In this document: in pieces, positions 19,492 through 32,598 of the stretch | How the letters are laid out: every line of letters begins with the position of its first letter | How positions within the stretch are numbered: position 1 is the stretch's first letter | Origin: Amia ocellicauda | Lineage: Eukaryota; Chordata; Actinopteri; Amiiformes; Amiidae | DNA length: 64,000 bases | Reading direction: 5' to 3' | NCBI RefSeq assembly: GCF_036373705.1 | Contig: NW_027102663.1 | Location: 62,001-126,000, forward strand | Made by a program: the position numbers and the translations under genes | Notes under the pieces: generated by a model | Database searches by the model: none | Told to the model about the DNA's origin: nothing | What the model saw: only the letters and a program-made list of their open reading frames with translations

Positions 19492-20380
19492 ACCCGCGGT
19501 GCACGCGTGCCAGTGCCATGTTACCCGTCGCCATCTCTCTGCCCCAAGGCAGGCCGTCGTTTTCTCTTCCTCGGAGTGGCAAGAAATCCTGACCTTGAGA
19601 ACAAGCGATCGCAGAAGGGTAGCTTTGCGAGGCGCTGGAACTCACACTTTTAAAATCGATACATGTTGTAGCTGTTACAATACGACCGTAGCAGGATCAG
19701 CGACATTGCTGTTACTCTTATGTAGTCGAAGGCGCAGTATAGCTCTGATAGTCTGGTGGTGACGGAGGACCTCCAGCCGTTTGAACAAGCCATTCAGCAT
19801 CACCTTGTTGGGCTAAGTGCAGGCACTGTCAGAGCGCAGGGCGACCTGCCTTTGATAGAGTTTCCTAAGTGTCCCGAAATCGGTGCACTCAGAGCGTCCG
19901 TCCGTCGACAGGTTGAAATTGTAAACGCTGGTGTAGCCACTTTTAATTGAAATATGATGATGATGATGATGATGTTGTTGTTCTTGTTCTTGTTGTTGTT
20001 GTTGTTCTTGTTTTTCTTGTTGTCGTCGTGGTCGCCGTCATTATTATTGTTAAAGTAAAGCAGTAGTTAGATTTGTTGCTACCGTAAGGTGTAGAAGGCA
20101 CAATAGCTTTGTGATTGTCTGATGGTGGCACAAGACGAGCAGCAGCTGTTTGAACAAGCCATTGAACATCACCTTGTTGGGGTAAGTGTAAGTCTTGTCA
20201 TAGCTCAGGGCGTTCTTCCTTTGAAAGAGTTTCCAAAGTGTCCTGATGTGCCCTTGAGCAATGCAAAATAGGTCAGTGAAAATAGAAACCTTTATCTCAC
20301 AGGCTGGCCCACGGGAAACCCCTGTGCGCGTTTTACCAGCCGGCTTCGATGGGAGCCATTTGAAACACCAGGACGGGTCG

Positions 20381-20453
20381 GTTTCCGTAGTGTAGTGGCT
20401 ATCACGTTCGCCTCACACGCGAAAGGTCCCTGGTTCGAAACCGGGCGAAAACA
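20381..20453 (+). tRNA. tRNA-Val (CAC), one acceptor mismatch
   Basis: The anticodon is CAC. The 3' acceptor strand cgaaaac leaves one mismatch with gtttccg, and other stems pair. The first T-run able to stop RNA polymerase III (tttt at 20522) is 69 bp downstream. Confidence 0.8.
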
Positions 20454-21324
20454 ACCCGCGGTGCATGCGTGCCAGTGCCGTGTTACCCGTCGCCATCTCT
20501 CTGCCCCAAGGCCGGCCGTCGTTTTCTCTTCCTCGGAGTGGCAAGAAATCCTGACCTTGAGAACAAACGATCGCAGAAGGGTAGCTTTGCGAGGCACCGG
20601 AACTGACACTTTTAAAATCGATACATGTTGTTGCGTTACAATACGACCGTAGCAGGATCGGCGACATTGCTGTTACTCTTATGTAGTTGAAGGCGCAGTA
20701 TAGCTCTGATAGTCTGGTGGTGACGGAAGACCACCAGCCGTTTGAACAAGCCATTCAGCATCACCTTGTAGGGCTAAACGCAGGCACTGTCAGAGCGCAG
20801 GTCGTCCTGCCTTTGAAAGAGTTTCCGAAGTGTCCCGAAATCCGTGCACTCAGAGCGTTCGTCCATCGACAGGTTGAAATTGTAAACGCTGGTGTAGCCA
20901 CTTTTAATTAAAATCTGATGATGATGATGTTGTTGTTGTTATTCTTGTTGTCGTCGTAGTCGCCGTCATTATTAATGTTAAAGTAAAGCAGTAGTTAGAT
21001 TTGTTGCTACCGTAAGGTGTAGAAGGCACAATAGCTCTGATAGTCTGGTGGTGAAGGAAGACCACCAGACGTTTGAACAAGCCATTCAGCATCACCTTGT
21101 TGGGTTAAGTGCAGGCACTGTCAGAGCGCAGGGCGTCCTGCCTTTAAAAGAGTTTCCGAAGTGTCCTGATGTGCCCTTTAGCAATGCCAAACAGGTCAGT
21201 GAAAATGGCATCCTTTCGCCGCACTTCAGACGCCATCTCACAGCCTAGCCGACCTGAAACACCTGAGCCCGTTTTACCAGCAGGCTTTAACGGTAACCAT
21301 TTGAAGCAAGAGGCAGCGGTGTCA

Positions 21325-21397
21325 GTTTCCGTAGTGTAGCGGTTATCACGTTCGCCTAACGCGCGAAAGGTCCCCGGTTCGAAACCGGGCGGAAACA
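21325..21397 (+). tRNA. tRNA-Val (AAC), looks intact
   Basis: All stems pair, the anticodon loop is ctaacgc and the T loop is ttcgaaa. The sequence matches the vertebrate tRNA-Val-AAC type except for loop positions. A tttt terminator at 21417-21420 lies 20 bp downstream, and the A and B boxes are conserved. It is likely transcribable. Confidence 0.92.
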
Positions 21398-21691
21398 GCC
21401 TACTGTGGGCTGGCCCTTTTCGTCATTCTTGCCCTCGTGGTTCCCCGGAGGCGGTGGGTGTCTTTTCTTCATTGGAGTGCCCGCAATCGATGCACTCAGA
21501 GCGTCCGTCCGTCGACAGGTTGAAATTGTAAACGCTGGTGTAGCCACTTTTAATTAAAATCTGATGATGATGATGATGATGATTTTGTTGTTGTTGTTCT
21601 TGTTGTTGTTGTTCTTGTTGTCATCGTGGTCGCCGTCATTATTATTGTTAAAGTAAAGCAGTAGTTAGATTTGTTGCTACCGTAAGGTGTA

Positions 21692-22268
21692 GAAGACAAC
21701 AGTTGGTATGGCGTGTGATATCAAAACATTCAGAATACGTTTAACCTATATAATTTATAAGCTTTGTAAAATAAACCCAAATATATCTTTTGCGGGGATA
21801 AACGCTGTTCTGAGTAGTTTGTGACTTGTTTAATACCAAACATAGCATCGCTATAAAAAAAAAAAAAAAATCACTGTAAAAGCGCTAGTTATTTTTGATC
21901 TTTATAGTTATTTTCTAGGCTCAGGTTGTTTTTTAGTGCTTATAAAGGCCTGAAATATTCTTAGTGGTTGTTGACTATAGGTCTTGATGTTTAAAAATGT
22001 TTTTTTGAGAGACCAAAAGGTTCTAATAAAAGTTTAGAGTAGAGAGGAGAGAGATCGTCTCCATCTTGGTTTCTATTTGAAATTTGATGCAATGTCATTT
22101 TATTGGTTGGTTTTGATATGTTAATTGGTAACAGGGCGGCACAAAGGCCAGACCAGAACAATGCCTTACAAGCAGATCCGGCATGTGGCCATCAGTATAA
22201 GTATGAAGGTCTGGTCTTCAGCTCGACAGACTCATACTGACCTTTCGATTTAAGACTAAAGATCAACA
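21692..22268. other. Non-coding left arm of Polinton B
   Basis: This corresponds to about 3825-4400 of copy A. It contains an A-run near 21856-21871, the TATA box at 21941 and no convincing gene. Confidence 0.65.
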
Positions 22269-24307
22269 ATGTCCGGAAACAACATCAGCGATTCGATTTA
22301 AACGAGTTTTTAGGCAAGTCTTCAGATTCTTTTCATTGACTCAGAGCGTGTTGTGTGCATGTATTGTAAATAAGGCTATAACATCTGTTTTAAGTTCTGT
22401 AAAATAATTTTTCAGCCAGTCAACAGGAGTTAATTCCCAACGCTGAGGAGATCATCTGGAACAACGACGGTAAGATTTTTGTGTTTGCGCTCATGGGTTC
22501 TTATGCATGGGTGTGTGTGGTTTGAAGCGGCTCATTAGAGTTATGAAAACGTTTTAATATATATTAATGCCGGTCTCTTTAATTACACAGAAACTATCGA
22601 AAGGCCTGTGATTAATGTCTCCAAGGATCGACCAAGAGAAGTGGTTGTCCCTAGACAGGCTGTCTGCCGACCGGGTAAGAACTAAACCCCTGTTTGTTTG
22701 TATAACGTTTCTGTAAGATGTTTGAGTCCAGTTTTGTTAATTTTAAAAAATTATCCTGTCTAACAGTATTAAGAAACGTGGTTCGAGACAACGAAAGGCC
22801 TTCCACATCGAGGGCTTGTTTCGTTTTACCTTCGAGAACCGTAACCTTTCAAGAATCTGAAAGGCCGTCAGCCCCGGTATCTGATAGCTGTGAGTATATA
22901 TCTGCAGCCTGTAAGAGGTTAAAGCTTTTTATAAAGCGGTGTGGTTAAAGGTTAAACATGTCTCTTACCTTCACAGTGGTGCAAAAAGCTAAACCAGCCG
23001 AAAAACATAAGAAACGATTATTCTGTGGAGGTAAGTAAGATCTTTCAAACTTTAATGTTTTTAAAAGGGCTTTGTTTGCCCGTTGAGGGCTAATATTTAA
23101 GCGATTTAAGCGTTTCCTGTAGGGCGGGGGGTTCTGGGAAAGATCTTTAGAAGTCCGGACAGGTCTAGGCTTGTTTCTGGGGAACGTGTTTAGAAATGAC
23201 CGATTGCCGTACCGTCTGGTTAGGAAGTAAAGCCGTCCGAAAGGGTTTAGTAAGTTGTTTGGCTTATCTCCCGCTATTATACTTCTGTTTTAAAGTGGTT
23301 GTAGGAAAAGGCTTGAAGGTGTTCATTGTATTTAATATTTAAACAGATCGTGAAAACGTTTGTGAAACAGGAAGTCCCGGGATCAGGAAGCGTTTACACT
23401 TGGAAGGTTCGTTTAAAAATGAAATGTTGTTGTGTGTGTGTGTGTTTTATTAACAATATTACAGTTTTTAAAGAAACATTTAAGAAACAGTTTATTTACA
23501 GCGGCTTCTCTGTTTTAAATTTATTATCAAGTCCTAATAAATATATTGTCTGTAAATAATAAGGCGTTGTAGTGAATGTCTAAGGCTATTTTCAAAGGTC
23601 TAAAAAAGCTAAAGGTTTTGAATGTCCTGGACATGTTGTTTTAAGTTTGATTTCTGTCGCCGTTTAAAGATGTAAATGTAATGTATATTTTTATTCTTCC
23701 CAAGACTCTTGGGATAGTCATTCTGTGAATGAGCTATTGAGGACAATTACCCCGTCTAAGTGGGATCAAACATCTTTCCCGGTGAGATCACCGAGAGGAT
23801 CCCCCACGATGGTCTTGGAGACCCCCCAACATCTACTCAGGCCACAGCCTTCTGGGGGTAATTCAACACCCCAGATTCAGCCCGCCGCATTGTCGGGCGG
23901 AACAAATACAGGCATCCAACAACCTCAGGGGTCGCCGTCAGTCAGGGCTGACACACCACCCAACGACGGCCTAGTTTCAACATCGTCCCCCCAGACCCGT
24001 TTCTTGGCTACCGAAACGCGAAACAGTAACCCCGCGCTTGGCCAGGGTGTCACCGCAAAGGCCTTCTTGGTCTCCGTCCATGAGTATACACTCGCTCCCT
24101 GCCTCCTTCGACCGAGATTTACCGGAGCGACCATCCTTTGAAGCTGAGCCAGGCCACCAGCCCCCGGAGCTACTTCCTGAAGGTCGGCATGAGTTGCTAC
24201 ATACTTTGTTACAAAATCAAAGACTTGTGTTAGTGGGGCAAAACCTGGTGATAGAGAGCCAAAACACCCTTATTAATACCCTTACTAACGAATTGTACCG
24301 TATTTAA
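22269..24307 (+). pseudogene. Intron-like left gene (B)
   Basis: Same segment layout and splice-like signals as 4401-6442. The final proline/serine-rich segment lies at 23725-24307 and is broken in this copy. Confidence 0.45.
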
Positions 24308-24469
24308 TGTTTTAATAGACACAAAACGCCTTACTATTGTGGGTTGTTGGAAAAATAAAAAATAAATTAAAAAATGTCCTGACTTGGTAAAAGAACTCAC
24401 AAACTAAAGGATTATGAACAAGCTAGGGCCCCAAAAAGACCTTCCCGAGAGAACATCCCCGGCCCTGTT

Positions 24470-25228
24470 GTGAACTCCTCTGATGTCCCAATGAACCTGG
24501 AACTATTACAAATGATAAATGATTTAAATAACCCCCAATTACCACCGATAGAATGTGAATTAACAGACTTACCTGTGAACCCCGACCTGTTACAGATGGT
24601 CAATGATCTAAATAACCACCTCCCACCGGTAGCGCTTATAGAGGTTCACCCCCTAGTTCACCCCGATTTGTTTGAAATGGTGGAGTCTTTGGAGGAGCTA
24701 CCCCGACCAAATTCTGCCCCTATTATAAATGATTTGAAACAATTAGAACACAGGATGGCGGCAGAAGCAGCCATCACTATAGAGGAGGGTCTTGACATTA
24801 ACCGGTTGGATATCTTTGAAGGACTTTTACAGGCTTTAAATGAGCCTCCTCAAAAAGGGGGTTTTGTAGATGTCAGCAGTGGGGGTGTTCGGAATGTGGA
24901 GGGTTCTGAGACTGATAAGGCTGTGGAGGACATGCTCTGTGAGAATGTAGGGGGTGAAGGCTTTGTTCAAAATGATGATGTGTCCAAGAGTACCAGTGAT
25001 CCCGTGATTATAGATAGACCGGCCTATAACAATTTTGAAATGATTCAGTGTTTTAATTTTGCAGAACTTTTAAATTGTGACAATTATGCAGAAATATTTG
25101 TCAACATACACGAGGCTTTGCAGAAAATGCTTGAACAGGTTGCTGAAAGGGTCAGACCTCGAGATGTTGTACAGTTAGAACTCAGAGGGGATGATTTGTT
25201 TAGCATCTGTAATGCTGAGTGGAGATAA
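24470..25228 (+). pseudogene. Acidic repeat protein / PolB N-terminal region (B)
   Basis: The open segment carries the three LLQM-NDLNN-type repeats seen at 6605-7423, with a few substitutions such as CELTDLPVNPD. Broken. Confidence 0.5.
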
Positions 25229-26320
25229 TTTAGATGTCTGGCTAAAATCGAAGCGTTATTGCAAAGTAACGCAGCCATCTTAGCTGATGAAAGTCTGTCT
25301 CTGGTAATGAATGTGGTTCGTAACCCTGAGGGTGGGGCGCTTAGAAGACTGTCGAAATGCTTGTAGAACGACATAATTAGGACCAAGCTCAGGCAATTAG
25401 TGGTGAGTTCCAGTGGGGACAATAAGCTCTGTTTTGCTTACAGTTTAATAAAACTACTCACCCCCGACATCCCTGAACCCCAAGCTCTGCAAGAGGCTTT
25501 AACGCTTCATCAGAGGGCTGGCTTAAACTCTCAACAGAGGGTTGCCTTTTCAGACATCACCAAGTTGCAGGAACATAACTGTAAACCCCGCCAAGAGACA
25601 AATGTCCAAACTGATTTTAAACAGTCTGTGGGGTAAGTTTGGGGAAAGAAATTACCGTCTAAACACAACCTTGATTAAAACCCCTGAACAGTTTATAGAA
25701 TTTATGTTTTCCAAACAACATGCAGTATCACACTTTCAATTCTTAAATGACCACGTGGCACAGGTCCAGTGGAGGGCCCTTAAAGATTTCCCCACCAAAC
25801 AGGGGAACGTTAATGTTTTCATAGCGGTTTTTACCACGGCTTACGCCCGGCTTGAACTGTACAACTTAATGGATCAGTTGCAGGAACGCACACTCTATCA
25901 TGATTCTGACTCTGTAATCTTTGTCACCAGGCCAGGGGATTGGGTCCCTCCCCTCGGGGACTACCTTGGGGAGTTAACGAGCGAACTAGATCCTCAGGAC
26001 CACATAGTGGAGTTTGTTTCAGGGGGTCCTAAGACGCATACAGAACGGCTGCGGGTAAGACCTGTATGAAAGTTAAGGGTTTCACTCTGAACCATTGTAA
26101 CAACAAGCTCATTAACATCAAGTCTCTGACGACCCTGGTAGAAAGTTTTGTAACCGAGAAACACGCGCCTCCTCGTGAGATTATTACAGCCGGAAATCAG
26201 ATCTATCGCAATAAAAAGGAGTACACGTTGGAAAATAGATCACTAAACAAACGGTTCAGGGTGGTGTACAATAAAGGAGTGTTGAAGACTGATTATACCA
26301 CTCTGCCTTATGGATATTAG
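25084..26320 (+). pseudogene. polB: Protein-primed DNA polymerase B, shortened (B)
   Basis: Only part of the polymerase is present. Motif B (NSLWGKFGERN) and a motif C related to YHDTDSV are recognisable, whereas most of the exonuclease region is absent. Broken beyond any enzyme function. Its end overlaps the ATPase start as in copy A. Confidence 0.9.
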
Positions 26321-26981
26321 CGGTGGTTTTGATAACAGACTTCAACACCCTTTCTCCTGTATTATAGCTGGTCCCTCCAATTCGGGGAAGAGCTATCTTA
26401 TAAGGAACATCATAGAAGATGTGGACGCAACCGTGTCCCAAGCTCTTGACAACATAGTGTGGTGTTACTCTTGCTGGCAACCTCTCTACGATGATTTGGC
26501 TTCGAAAAAAAATAATCTGAAATTTGTGCAAGGTCTCCCCGCCTCGTTGTAAGACGATGACTTGTTCCCGCCCGGTCAAACTAACCTAGTGATCCTTGAT
26601 GACCTGATGGAGCAGGCCGGTGACAACAGTGAAGTGGAAAAAGCTTTCACAAAGTACACTCATCATAGGAATTTAAGTATTCTTTATTTAGTTCAAAATC
26701 TATTTTTTCAAGGTAAAAAAAGCCGCACTATTAATTTAAATGCCAATTATATAATTCTTTTTAAAAACCCCAGAGATAAACTACAGGTCACCGTCTTGGC
26801 TCGTCAAATGTACCCTAACCAGACCAAGTTCTTTTTGGAGGCATTTGAGGATGCCACCAAAAAACCCTACGGGTACTTGATTGCGGACTTAAAAGCACAA
26901 ACCCCAGAAGACTTTCGCCTCAGAACAGGTTTGTGCCCGCCCGATTGGCCGGCAGTGTATGTGCTAAAGAAAAGGAAATAA
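26310..26981 (+). pseudogene. A32-like packaging ATPase (B)
   Basis: The Walker A motif GPSNSGKS and Walker B motif LVILDDLM are both present. Broken with about one break, whereas the copy A gene is open throughout. Confidence 0.9.
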
Positions 26982-26987
26982 ATAAGA

Positions 26988-27323
26988 ATGTCTGTTCGGA
27001 TTAAAAGAAATCTGCCACTTTTGCAAATGTTATTTGAGGGGAGCCTGCGCCATAGGAAAGCTGTGCTGGCAGGGGCCCCCTCGGATTTGATCGAGACCAT
27101 GTGTGAAATAGCTTTTAACATCTTACACGGTAATATACCCCTAACCCCTTCTTAACATTCTAAACTCAAAAAACAAAAAGCGGTTATCAAGATCATCGCT
27201 AATAAGAAGTATTCTATTAAAAGAAAAAGAAAGAAGATTAATCAAACCAGGGGTTTTATAGGACCGCTGTTGAGCATAGCCGTGCCTTTCCTAACCAGTC
27301 TTCTAGCTTCCAGAGTGGGTTAA
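26988..27323 (+). pseudogene. Small basic protein (B)
   Basis: Homologue of 11405-11740, recognised by its start MSVRIKRNLP and the KKYSIKRKRKK cluster. Broken. Confidence 0.5.
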
Positions 27324-27325
27324 TA

Positions 27326-27985
27326 ATGGAATATGCTCAGAAAATGTTTTTGATCCCTCAGGAGCAGCTTGAGAAACTGAGAAAAAATGTTGTCGGGCAA
27401 GAGCCCATTAGACAAACGGCCGAAAACAACCTGGACTCTGAAATGAAAGCTATACAGGCCAGGGCCGATTTAAATCAGTATTCCAAAGCCCAGTTGTATA
27501 CCAACACGTTACAGCGTTACCTCCGTCTGGTTAGACAGGGTGAAAAAGATCAAAACATTTTAACTTTAACCATGGCCTCTCAAGAAAATGGTTCTGGGGC
27601 TGATGCGGGGGGTACGGTTGATAAAGATGTTGCGGTGACCGAACCTGTTGAGAGTTCAGAGGGAGATGTTGTAACGGATGTTTTGAGAAACATGCCGGCC
27701 AGAAGCAGGAGACATGCAGAATATATCCTGCGCAAAATGGTTCAGAAACCGCGGGTAACGGCTTGGAATGAACAGGGTGAATTTGTTTTTAAAGGACAAC
27801 TGATCAAAGGTTCACACATGTTTGATTTGTTGAAGAGTGTCAATAGCACTAATAAGGTACCCGAGAGTCGCCGACCTGTAGGCTGGAATGCTTTCCTACA
27901 GGCGATGGCCTGTCTGAACATGCCCCAATCCACAGTTCCTAACCAGGAAACGCGACAAAAAATCCATCTGTGTAAAGAGGTGTAG
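27326..27985 (+). pseudogene. Conserved coiled-coil protein (B)
   Basis: Homologue of 11743-12486, open for 219 codons and slightly shorter than the copy A frame. The N-terminal MEYAQKMFLIPQEQ and WNEQGEFVFKG blocks are kept. Confidence 0.55.
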
Positions 27986-28247
27986 CCTGATCTGACTCCG
28001 ATATCTCATTACTCTGACCGTGCTTAGCGACCATCCTCAGGATCTATCCATCGTTGGGAAGCTTATTAATCTCATGTTTTTATTTGTCTCCCCTGTAAAT
28101 AATGACCCGACAAACAATTTTTTATTTATTTTTTTTTATTTTCAAATGTTGTACATTTATTTATAACATAACCCCTGCTTTGTATAAGAATTGTTTTGAA
28201 TAAAAACAAAACTAATGATTCAAAGGCTGTTTTCATTATTTTTTCAC

Positions 28248-28820
28248 CTTAACACGCATGACATCTTTTAAAATCCTCACAAGAACACCCCATCTGTATA
28301 CATGACTGGCTAGGGTCGTAAGTCATTGTGTTATAAGGGGGGTCCACAGTGTACTGACAAACTCTGCCACTTTTTTATCATTTTGGCCTAAATCCTCACT
28401 GTACAAGGCCATAATATCGGGGTATGACCTTCCTTTAGATCTATGATATAAGAAAAACACACAGTGCTGACCACAAGTGAAGGTCTGAAGACTTTGTACT
28501 TGACGACCGCTGTAAATGGTTTCTTGACAGTTGTTGAGCAGAAAGTTATTGATCTTCCGAGGGAAAGGTCTGAAATCCGGGGGGTTTCCATAGGAATCAA
28601 AAAATTCACCACGGTGGTCCTCCCTTAGATAAATAGCCAGCCAATGTTCTCCGGGCATATTTTTAGGGTGTGTGTTGATTATGTACATTGCAGGTAAATT
28701 CTTGATCTTAAATTTAGGTAGCTGATCGCAGGCGTAGACTCCTTGAAACAGTTTCCGTGAGCCGGCCAGGGCATTCATGATGTGGTTGAGCTCTCTGGTG
28801 TTCATTTTAATAATAATCAT
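28248..28820 (-). pseudogene. Adenain-like cysteine protease (B)
   Basis: Histidine (GEHWLAIY), acidic (EFFDSYG) and cysteine (TCGQHCVFF) motifs are visible. The open part spans 165 codons from 28820. Broken with about one break. Confidence 0.82.
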
Positions 28821-30114
28821 ACAGAACGTTTCTCCTCCGATTCACCTCAATAATGTTGTCAAACACAGCATACACGACCATATTTACAGTGCGTGGTAGA
28901 GGCTGCTTGAAACGCATCTCCAAACGCATATTGCCCGTCTTCATCAGTGAAAAATGTTGTCCACACTCTTCGTCAGGGGTCAGGTTGAAACCGTACAGGG
29001 TGTAACCGCTGCAGTATTCCCGGCGATCGATCAGCAGAGTTTGATCCTTGAGATGGCGACCCGTAGCCAGTACTACACTGTAATATTCACGAACCGCATT
29101 GCCGTTTTCAAAGTCAGGTTGAAAAGGTCTGGATGGAACCTGCACACCATCGACGTACAACGCTATAAATTCCGCGTTATAATGTTTAAAGTTAAAAAGG
29201 TTCTTGTTGTAAACCCCGGTAAATGCATCATTATCCACGAGACCAATAATAACCTGTTTTGGGAGCTGTCCTAGAAACAGATTTTCCTGGTTCATCACCC
29301 GTGTCCCTGCAGGGATACTGTGGACTTTCATATAGACTCTTTCGATCGGGTACTCGGCGTTTGCCGTCATTAACGCCTGCGCGTGTCCTAGTTTAACCGC
29401 CGGGGAGACGGACACTTTTTTCACAAACAGCGAGGCCGATAATATGGTCAGTTTATATTTTTCCGTATCAGGGGTCATCAGACAAAAAGCATTTTTACTA
29501 CGGATCATTTTAATTTTAATGTCTACCCCGTTGAGCATGAGTTTTTCTTGGAAAAATATGTCTGCATGGATATGCCCCATTAGCTCAAAGGTCCTCCCTT
29601 CTGTTGAAGAGGCCGTTCTTTTTTGCAAACCCTTATTGAGTCCCTCTGGATCCTTGTCGTCCATAGCTTCCGAGATGTCTTTGAAGAAAAGGCCGGGGCT
29701 GAACTGTTTGCTTAGGGTCTCCTCACTATAATTAAGTTTACACTCCATCATGGCTCTATAGGGGTAAGTATTGCTGCTTTGACTAATGAGCCGATCTCCC
29801 AGGGTCACATCCACCTGTGAAAACATGGTGGCCACCGGGTAATTGATGACCCCAGCGATGGCCGTATTCTCGATTGCATCGCCATCCTAATCAGTCACTT
29901 TACAGTTCATTAAAATAAATGTGTTATTCAAATCAATATAATCCTCGCCATTGCCAGCTATAAAAAACTCCAGAGGGGCCGTGTTTGAAATTGCAGATAG
30001 AGGGGGAATCTCTACATATATGATCTTATCTATACTCGTTTGAGTGTATGGAACTGTAAACAGATCCAGTTCTGATTTGACGCATACTTCCGATAGACTG
30101 TGGAAAAAAGACAT
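28807..30114 (-). pseudogene. Major capsid protein (B)
   Basis: Double-jelly-roll capsid gene, with the C-terminal 342 codons in one open frame ending NVLYDYY. Broken with about one break. Confidence 0.87.
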
Positions 30115-30116
30115 GT

Positions 30117-30619
30117 TTAAAAGATGTATCCTGAGGCTCTATTTTTCTTTCTTTGAGACTTTCTTTTTGCAGGTTTTTTCTTGTGCTGCTTCCTTCTCCG
30201 AGTGTTTCCACGATATGTTGGAGAATGAGAGATTCTTCGTTTTTTGTTAGCCACGGATCTTCGTCGCCCTGGTGGACACATGCTGTTTCTTCTTTTACCC
30301 CCCCTCCTCGCCATTACCATGAGACCCGAACCCTCCTGATGCTCATGGCTAGCTGCCCGGTTCATAACATTGGTGAACACGTCACTAACAATATTTTTAG
30401 CCGCTGATTTCAAGTGGGGTCTGGCTATAGCAAAGCCTCTCTTAAGCAGGGGTACGGCCATTCTAAAGAGACCATGAAAGAGTCCTCCTAGACCGGCGCC
30501 ATACATTGTGGGGGCTCCTACAAAACCGGGCAAGCCGTTCCATCTTGCATCTTGTAATAATCCACATAGGCGCTAGGATCTACATAACCCCTCGAGGTAG
30601 CCATTTTAATAATGTACAC
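30117..30619 (-). pseudogene. pVI/X-like basic protein (B)
   Basis: The amphipathic GLFRMAVPLLKRGFAIARP segment and the lysine/arginine tail (KKKPAKRKSQRKKNRA) are open over 138 codons. Broken near its start. Confidence 0.5.
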
Positions 30620-31441
30620 ACTGTTTCAGGGGTCGAAAATGTAGTTTGACATTAACTTTACCGAAGCGGAAGGGTACGTTGATATTCTGATCCGATTTTA
30701 CTTCGATCGTGATGTTGTCAAAGTGGGTCATTGAGACTGGTACGTAGTGTGGTTTGTCATAAGTAATTGTGACCATGTCATTGCTTTTACCTTTAATAAG
30801 TACATTTCTCAAAAGGGGGACATAACTATCCCAGACCCTCTGGTGGGTTATGATATCCGTATACACATAAAGAGTGTAAAAGCCGCCACACCACTTCTGA
30901 GAACCTGCTCTCTGTGTCCGAATAGAACCCTAATATACGCCCCAGTTGGCCGCTGGTTTGAATGCTAATACCTGGTTTTGACACCTTGTACACTCTGTTT
31001 TTAATAGGGTTGTAATATAGCTTGATGTTGGGGGTGCCTTCTGAGAACTGTTTATGCATCTCATCTAATATTTTATCCACATTGTCATAATAACCTCCTT
31101 GTATCGTGAATGTCCATTGACTCTTTTTAACATCATCAAAAATGGCGAAAGTGGCATCCTTATCTTGTAAAACAGCCCAAGTGTAAGGATACTGTATTTC
31201 CGCCAACCCCACTTCCCACGACCCCCTTAGATCTATAGATTTTCCAAATTCCAAATATTTCATTTTTAGGGTATATATCGAGAGAGGCGTTACTGGGTAG
31301 AGTCACGTAGAAGCCTCCTGATTCGATCTTGAGTATCGAAAGTAATGCCCCCAACACACCCGCGGGCAAGTTGTTATAAGGATTGAATATCGCAAACCTG
31401 TTGTTCCGGGACCCAACTATTGAACTTTTCAGGCCATCCAA
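30606..31441 (-). pseudogene. Penton protein (B)
   Basis: Single-jelly-roll minor capsid gene with the FYVTLPSNASLDIYP and WEVGLAEIQYPYTW blocks. Broken, about two breaks. Confidence 0.75.
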
Positions 31442-32444
31442 GCCATTTCATCAACACATATTTTTTCCGGTTCTGGGTTTTTTCAGCTAATATCTTTTCA
31501 ACTCTGTATACACTGTCTTTACCCACAATAATTTTTTGTAACTCGGCTTCGTAAAACGTTCCTTCTATATTCTCCCCGTCATAGTCTTTTAACCGGTACA
31601 CGGGGGGGTCTCTAGCCAACTGTTTGGTAACTGTAAAAGTACTCCTTAGCTTTGAAACGCGAACCACATCACAGATGTTGAACTTATAAGTAGTTTTTCC
31701 CTTCTTAATAAATGGTCCGTATAATTTTTTATAGACCTTAAAAGAATTACTTTGATCCACATCTATAGGCTTCATTTTAATACTGGTGTGATACCCTTGG
31801 TTGTAAGTATCGATAAAATCCTGAACTTTATCAAAATACTTGAACGTGTTGACCGCTGTAAAATATCTCCACATTTTGGTCTTTATGGTGCGGTTAAACC
31901 TCTCCACTACCGATGCCTTAAGCTCATTACCGGTGGTGAAATGATGTATTTTGTGTCTCTTCAGTAGATTCTGAAATTCTCTGTTGAGAAACTCTTTTCC
32001 TTTATCAGTCTGCAGTTTTTTAGGACATCGACCCTGGGACAATATATCCTCAAAGGCCCTTGTCACCGCCCGACCTGTTTTATTATGTAGAATGCGAGCC
32101 CAGGCATATTTTGATAACACATCGATACACATCAACATCAATTTGTGACCATTGTTATGTTTTGATAAATTTGACATATCGACTAGATCCATTTGCCATT
32201 GTGAGTCTATGTCAGTTGCATATACGCGGTTTCTTTTAAAGTTAATCCTGAGAGGTTTATGTAAGGTATAGGCGTCTTGTTCCCGTAACCATTCTGAAAC
32301 AACCACATCATTAACCTTCACTCCGGCCTCAGCGAGTCCTCTTTGAAAACCCTTCTTACCCGCCAAACCCCCAATCTTGGCTGGGTTGTAGTATAGTTCC
32401 TGCATTTGGGGAGCTTGCCGAGTCATTCTGTCAAATAACCACAC
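31374..32444 (-). CDS. Integrase with chromodomain (B)
   Basis: One open frame of 356 codons includes the three catalytic residues and the chromodomain. It is slightly shorter than the 369-codon form in copies C and D. The upstream part is identical in spacing to copy C at an offset of 9,645 bp. Confidence 0.9.
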   Translation of the reverse strand: MWLFDRMTRQAPQMQELYYNPAKIGGLAGKKGFQRGLAEAGVKVNDVVVSEWLREQDAYTLHKPLRINFKRNRVYATDIDSQWQMDLVDMSNLSKHNNGHKLMLMCIDVLSKYAWARILHNKTGRAVTRAFEDILSQGRCPKKLQTDKGKEFLNREFQNLLKRHKIHHFTTGNELKASVVERFNRTIKTKMWRYFTAVNTFKYFDKVQDFIDTYNQGYHTSIKMKPIDVDQSNSFKVYKKLYGPFIKKGKTTYKFNICDVVRVSKLRSTFTVTKQLARDPPVYRLKDYDGENIEGTFYEAELQKIIVGKDSVYRVEKILAEKTQNRKKYVLMKWLGWPEKFNSWVPEQQVCDIQSL

Positions 32445-32598
32445 AGACCCACACTATGCGCAAAGTTTTTATACAAGGTTTTTTATTCAACTTCAGGAGA
32501 GCAGATACCCCTTTTTAGACATTTGAGAAAAGTATAACATACACAACAATTTTTTCTACGGTCCAGACAAAAAGAAATCAGATGATTGGTTACTTGAT

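Larger units (their letters stand above)
19124..21691 (+). repeat. tRNA-Val tandem array 2
   Basis: The array has tRNA-Val genes at 19419 (CAC), 20381 (CAC) and 21325 (AAC), spaced 962 and 944 bp apart. Trinucleotide gat/gtt tracts lie near 19953-20036, 20918-20953 and 21562-21626. At about 21691 it changes without spacer into the left arm of Polinton B. Array 5 is its closest relative. Confidence 0.9.

Noticed and set aside
19943-20131. Threonine-rich frame (ATTTTT-type) over the gat/gtt tracts
   Set aside because: It is a microsatellite read as protein; tract length varies between copies.
21562-21626. Possible CRISPR-like or satellite spacer structure
   Set aside because: Simple trinucleotide repeats without unique spacers in a eukaryotic genome.
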